Of a stretch of DNA of 64,000 bases, positions 63,175 to 64,000 are shown piece after piece (position 1 is the first letter of the stretch; each line of letters begins with the position of its first letter). Under the pieces are notes generated by a model that made no database searches, was not told the origin of the DNA, and saw only the letters and a program-made list of their open reading frames with translations. The translations under genes and the position numbers were made by a program. This DNA comes from Muricea muricata (Eukaryota; Cnidaria; Anthozoa; Malacalcyonacea; Plexauridae), in contig OY979717.1 of assembly GCA_963855995.1 (NCBI GenBank), positions 21,117,906 through 21,181,905 of the forward strand, read 5' to 3'.

Positions 63175-64000
63175 TTTGTTTACTTTTTAAAATTAAATAT
63201 ATAAAGTTTGGCGGGAATTTTAGCAAGCTGCAGCCTGTGCTGGGGGCCTGGGTTCGACATCGTGCAATAATACTTTGTTTTGGATCGAAGTTTGATCCAA
63301 AAAAAATTATTATACCACGCTGATCACGTCAACAGCTAAATTAACGCGTCAGATTCCGGATACGGTAAATTATTAGAGGCATTTTGACCAATCACAAACG
63401 AGAATAAGATTTGAAGACATAATAAAGCTTTTTCTTGTAGGGCAAGCATCACTACTAGTTAAATGACGCACGCTGACTTTCGCCGGTCCATTACTTTACC
63501 GCGTTCCATTACGGGAAATATAAATGGCCGTCCATGAAAGTTGTTTTAATGATTTATACCTTTGATGAAATTAAACAAATGAAGAAATAAAAAGTACAAA
63601 TATATTACAGCAGCAAACTTTGTTGAACTATTTTAGGTAAGAAACCGTTTGCAAAAGTACTCTTTTACGATTCAGAACTTACGAAAACAACAACACGTTT
63701 TGAAACAAACCAACAAAACTAATTGTCAACAGGCAAATATAAGAACCAATTCAAACCAGGAAACTAAATTTCATTGCCAACACACTACAAATTTTGTGAC
63801 GTATAAAGAGTATAAAAAAAGAATATGTTATTTGAAAGGGGGTACAAAAGAAATGCATGATTTGAAGCTCTAACGCCATATAAACCTCGCTACTTTTTAT
63901 TAACCTCGCTTGCTCGATCTGTACAGAGAAATATCGAACCTGGGTCTTTTTGTACAGACCTCGCTAAGACCACGAAGTTCTCGGAAAAATATCTGCACAA
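63175..64000. other. Intergenic to the right edge of the window
   Basis: No gene recognised. A hairpin centred on ttggatcgaagtttgatcca (63280-63299) with flanking aataatac / attattat pairing is visible. Near the right edge, acctcgct occurs at 63886, 63903 and 63959, with a palindromic ctgtacag (63920-63927) between the last two; this may be the start of another repeat cut by the window. Confidence 0.4.

Noticed and set aside
63230-63260. B-box-like ggttcgacatc
   Set aside because: No A box at the right distance upstream.

Overview
This window is eukaryotic and AT-rich. It has no bacterial or viral gene organisation. The only clearly intact protein gene is a single-exon class A GPCR. The decayed mobile elements include Ty3/gypsy, CR1/L2-like non-LTR retroelements, a Crypton, an ISL2EU-like element, hAT, and a TTAA-target fold-back. 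A stand-alone P2X7-type cysteine domain is also present. Together these suggest an invertebrate metazoan, most likely a cnidarian such as an anthozoan. The taxon is inference only, because no species-diagnostic gene is present.

Region 1 (1-36973) is one uninterrupted satellite array with a monomer of about 187 bp, roughly 198 copies. It runs off the left edge of the window. Within it are higher-order repeats. A block of about 54 monomers (4390-14506) is followed directly by a near-identical second copy (14507-24435) that has lost exactly one monomer. Pieces of the same block recur at 26025-28025 and 28880-29640. Smaller periodicities of 2, 6, 7, 9, 13 and 15 monomers are nested inside. The array ends abruptly at about 36973, part way through a monomer.

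Region 2 (36974-41303) holds a P2X7 C-terminal-like domain gene of two predicted exons on the minus strand, a broken non-LTR reverse transcriptase on the minus strand, and the intact GPCR on the minus strand.

Region 3 (41304-51830) contains hairpin-type MITEs and a decayed duplicate of the GPCR. That pseudogene is split by two hAT-like MITEs with 8-bp target duplications, by a 1.04-kb terminal-inverted-repeat transposon carrying a SAP-domain ORF remnant, and by a 100-bp dispersed repeat. Further along lie a 493-bp TIR element and a 782-bp mariner-like fold-back.

Region 4 (51831-58405) holds a plus-strand CR1/L2-like reverse transcriptase pseudogene ending in a graded pentanucleotide microsatellite. 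It also holds a 1.76-kb TTAA-flanked fold-back transposon, a tRNA-derived SINE-like unit, a hAT/DUF4371-type transposase remnant and two hairpins.

Region 5 (58406-64000) holds a 5'-truncated Ty3/gypsy pol pseudogene (protease, RT, RNase H, integrase) with a 169-codon Gln tract and a probable 3' LTR. Next to it is a Crypton tyrosine-recombinase pseudogene on the minus strand. No host operon-like or cooperative gene system is visible. The picture is a satellite block, possibly pericentromeric or centromeric, abutting a transposon graveyard with one live receptor gene.
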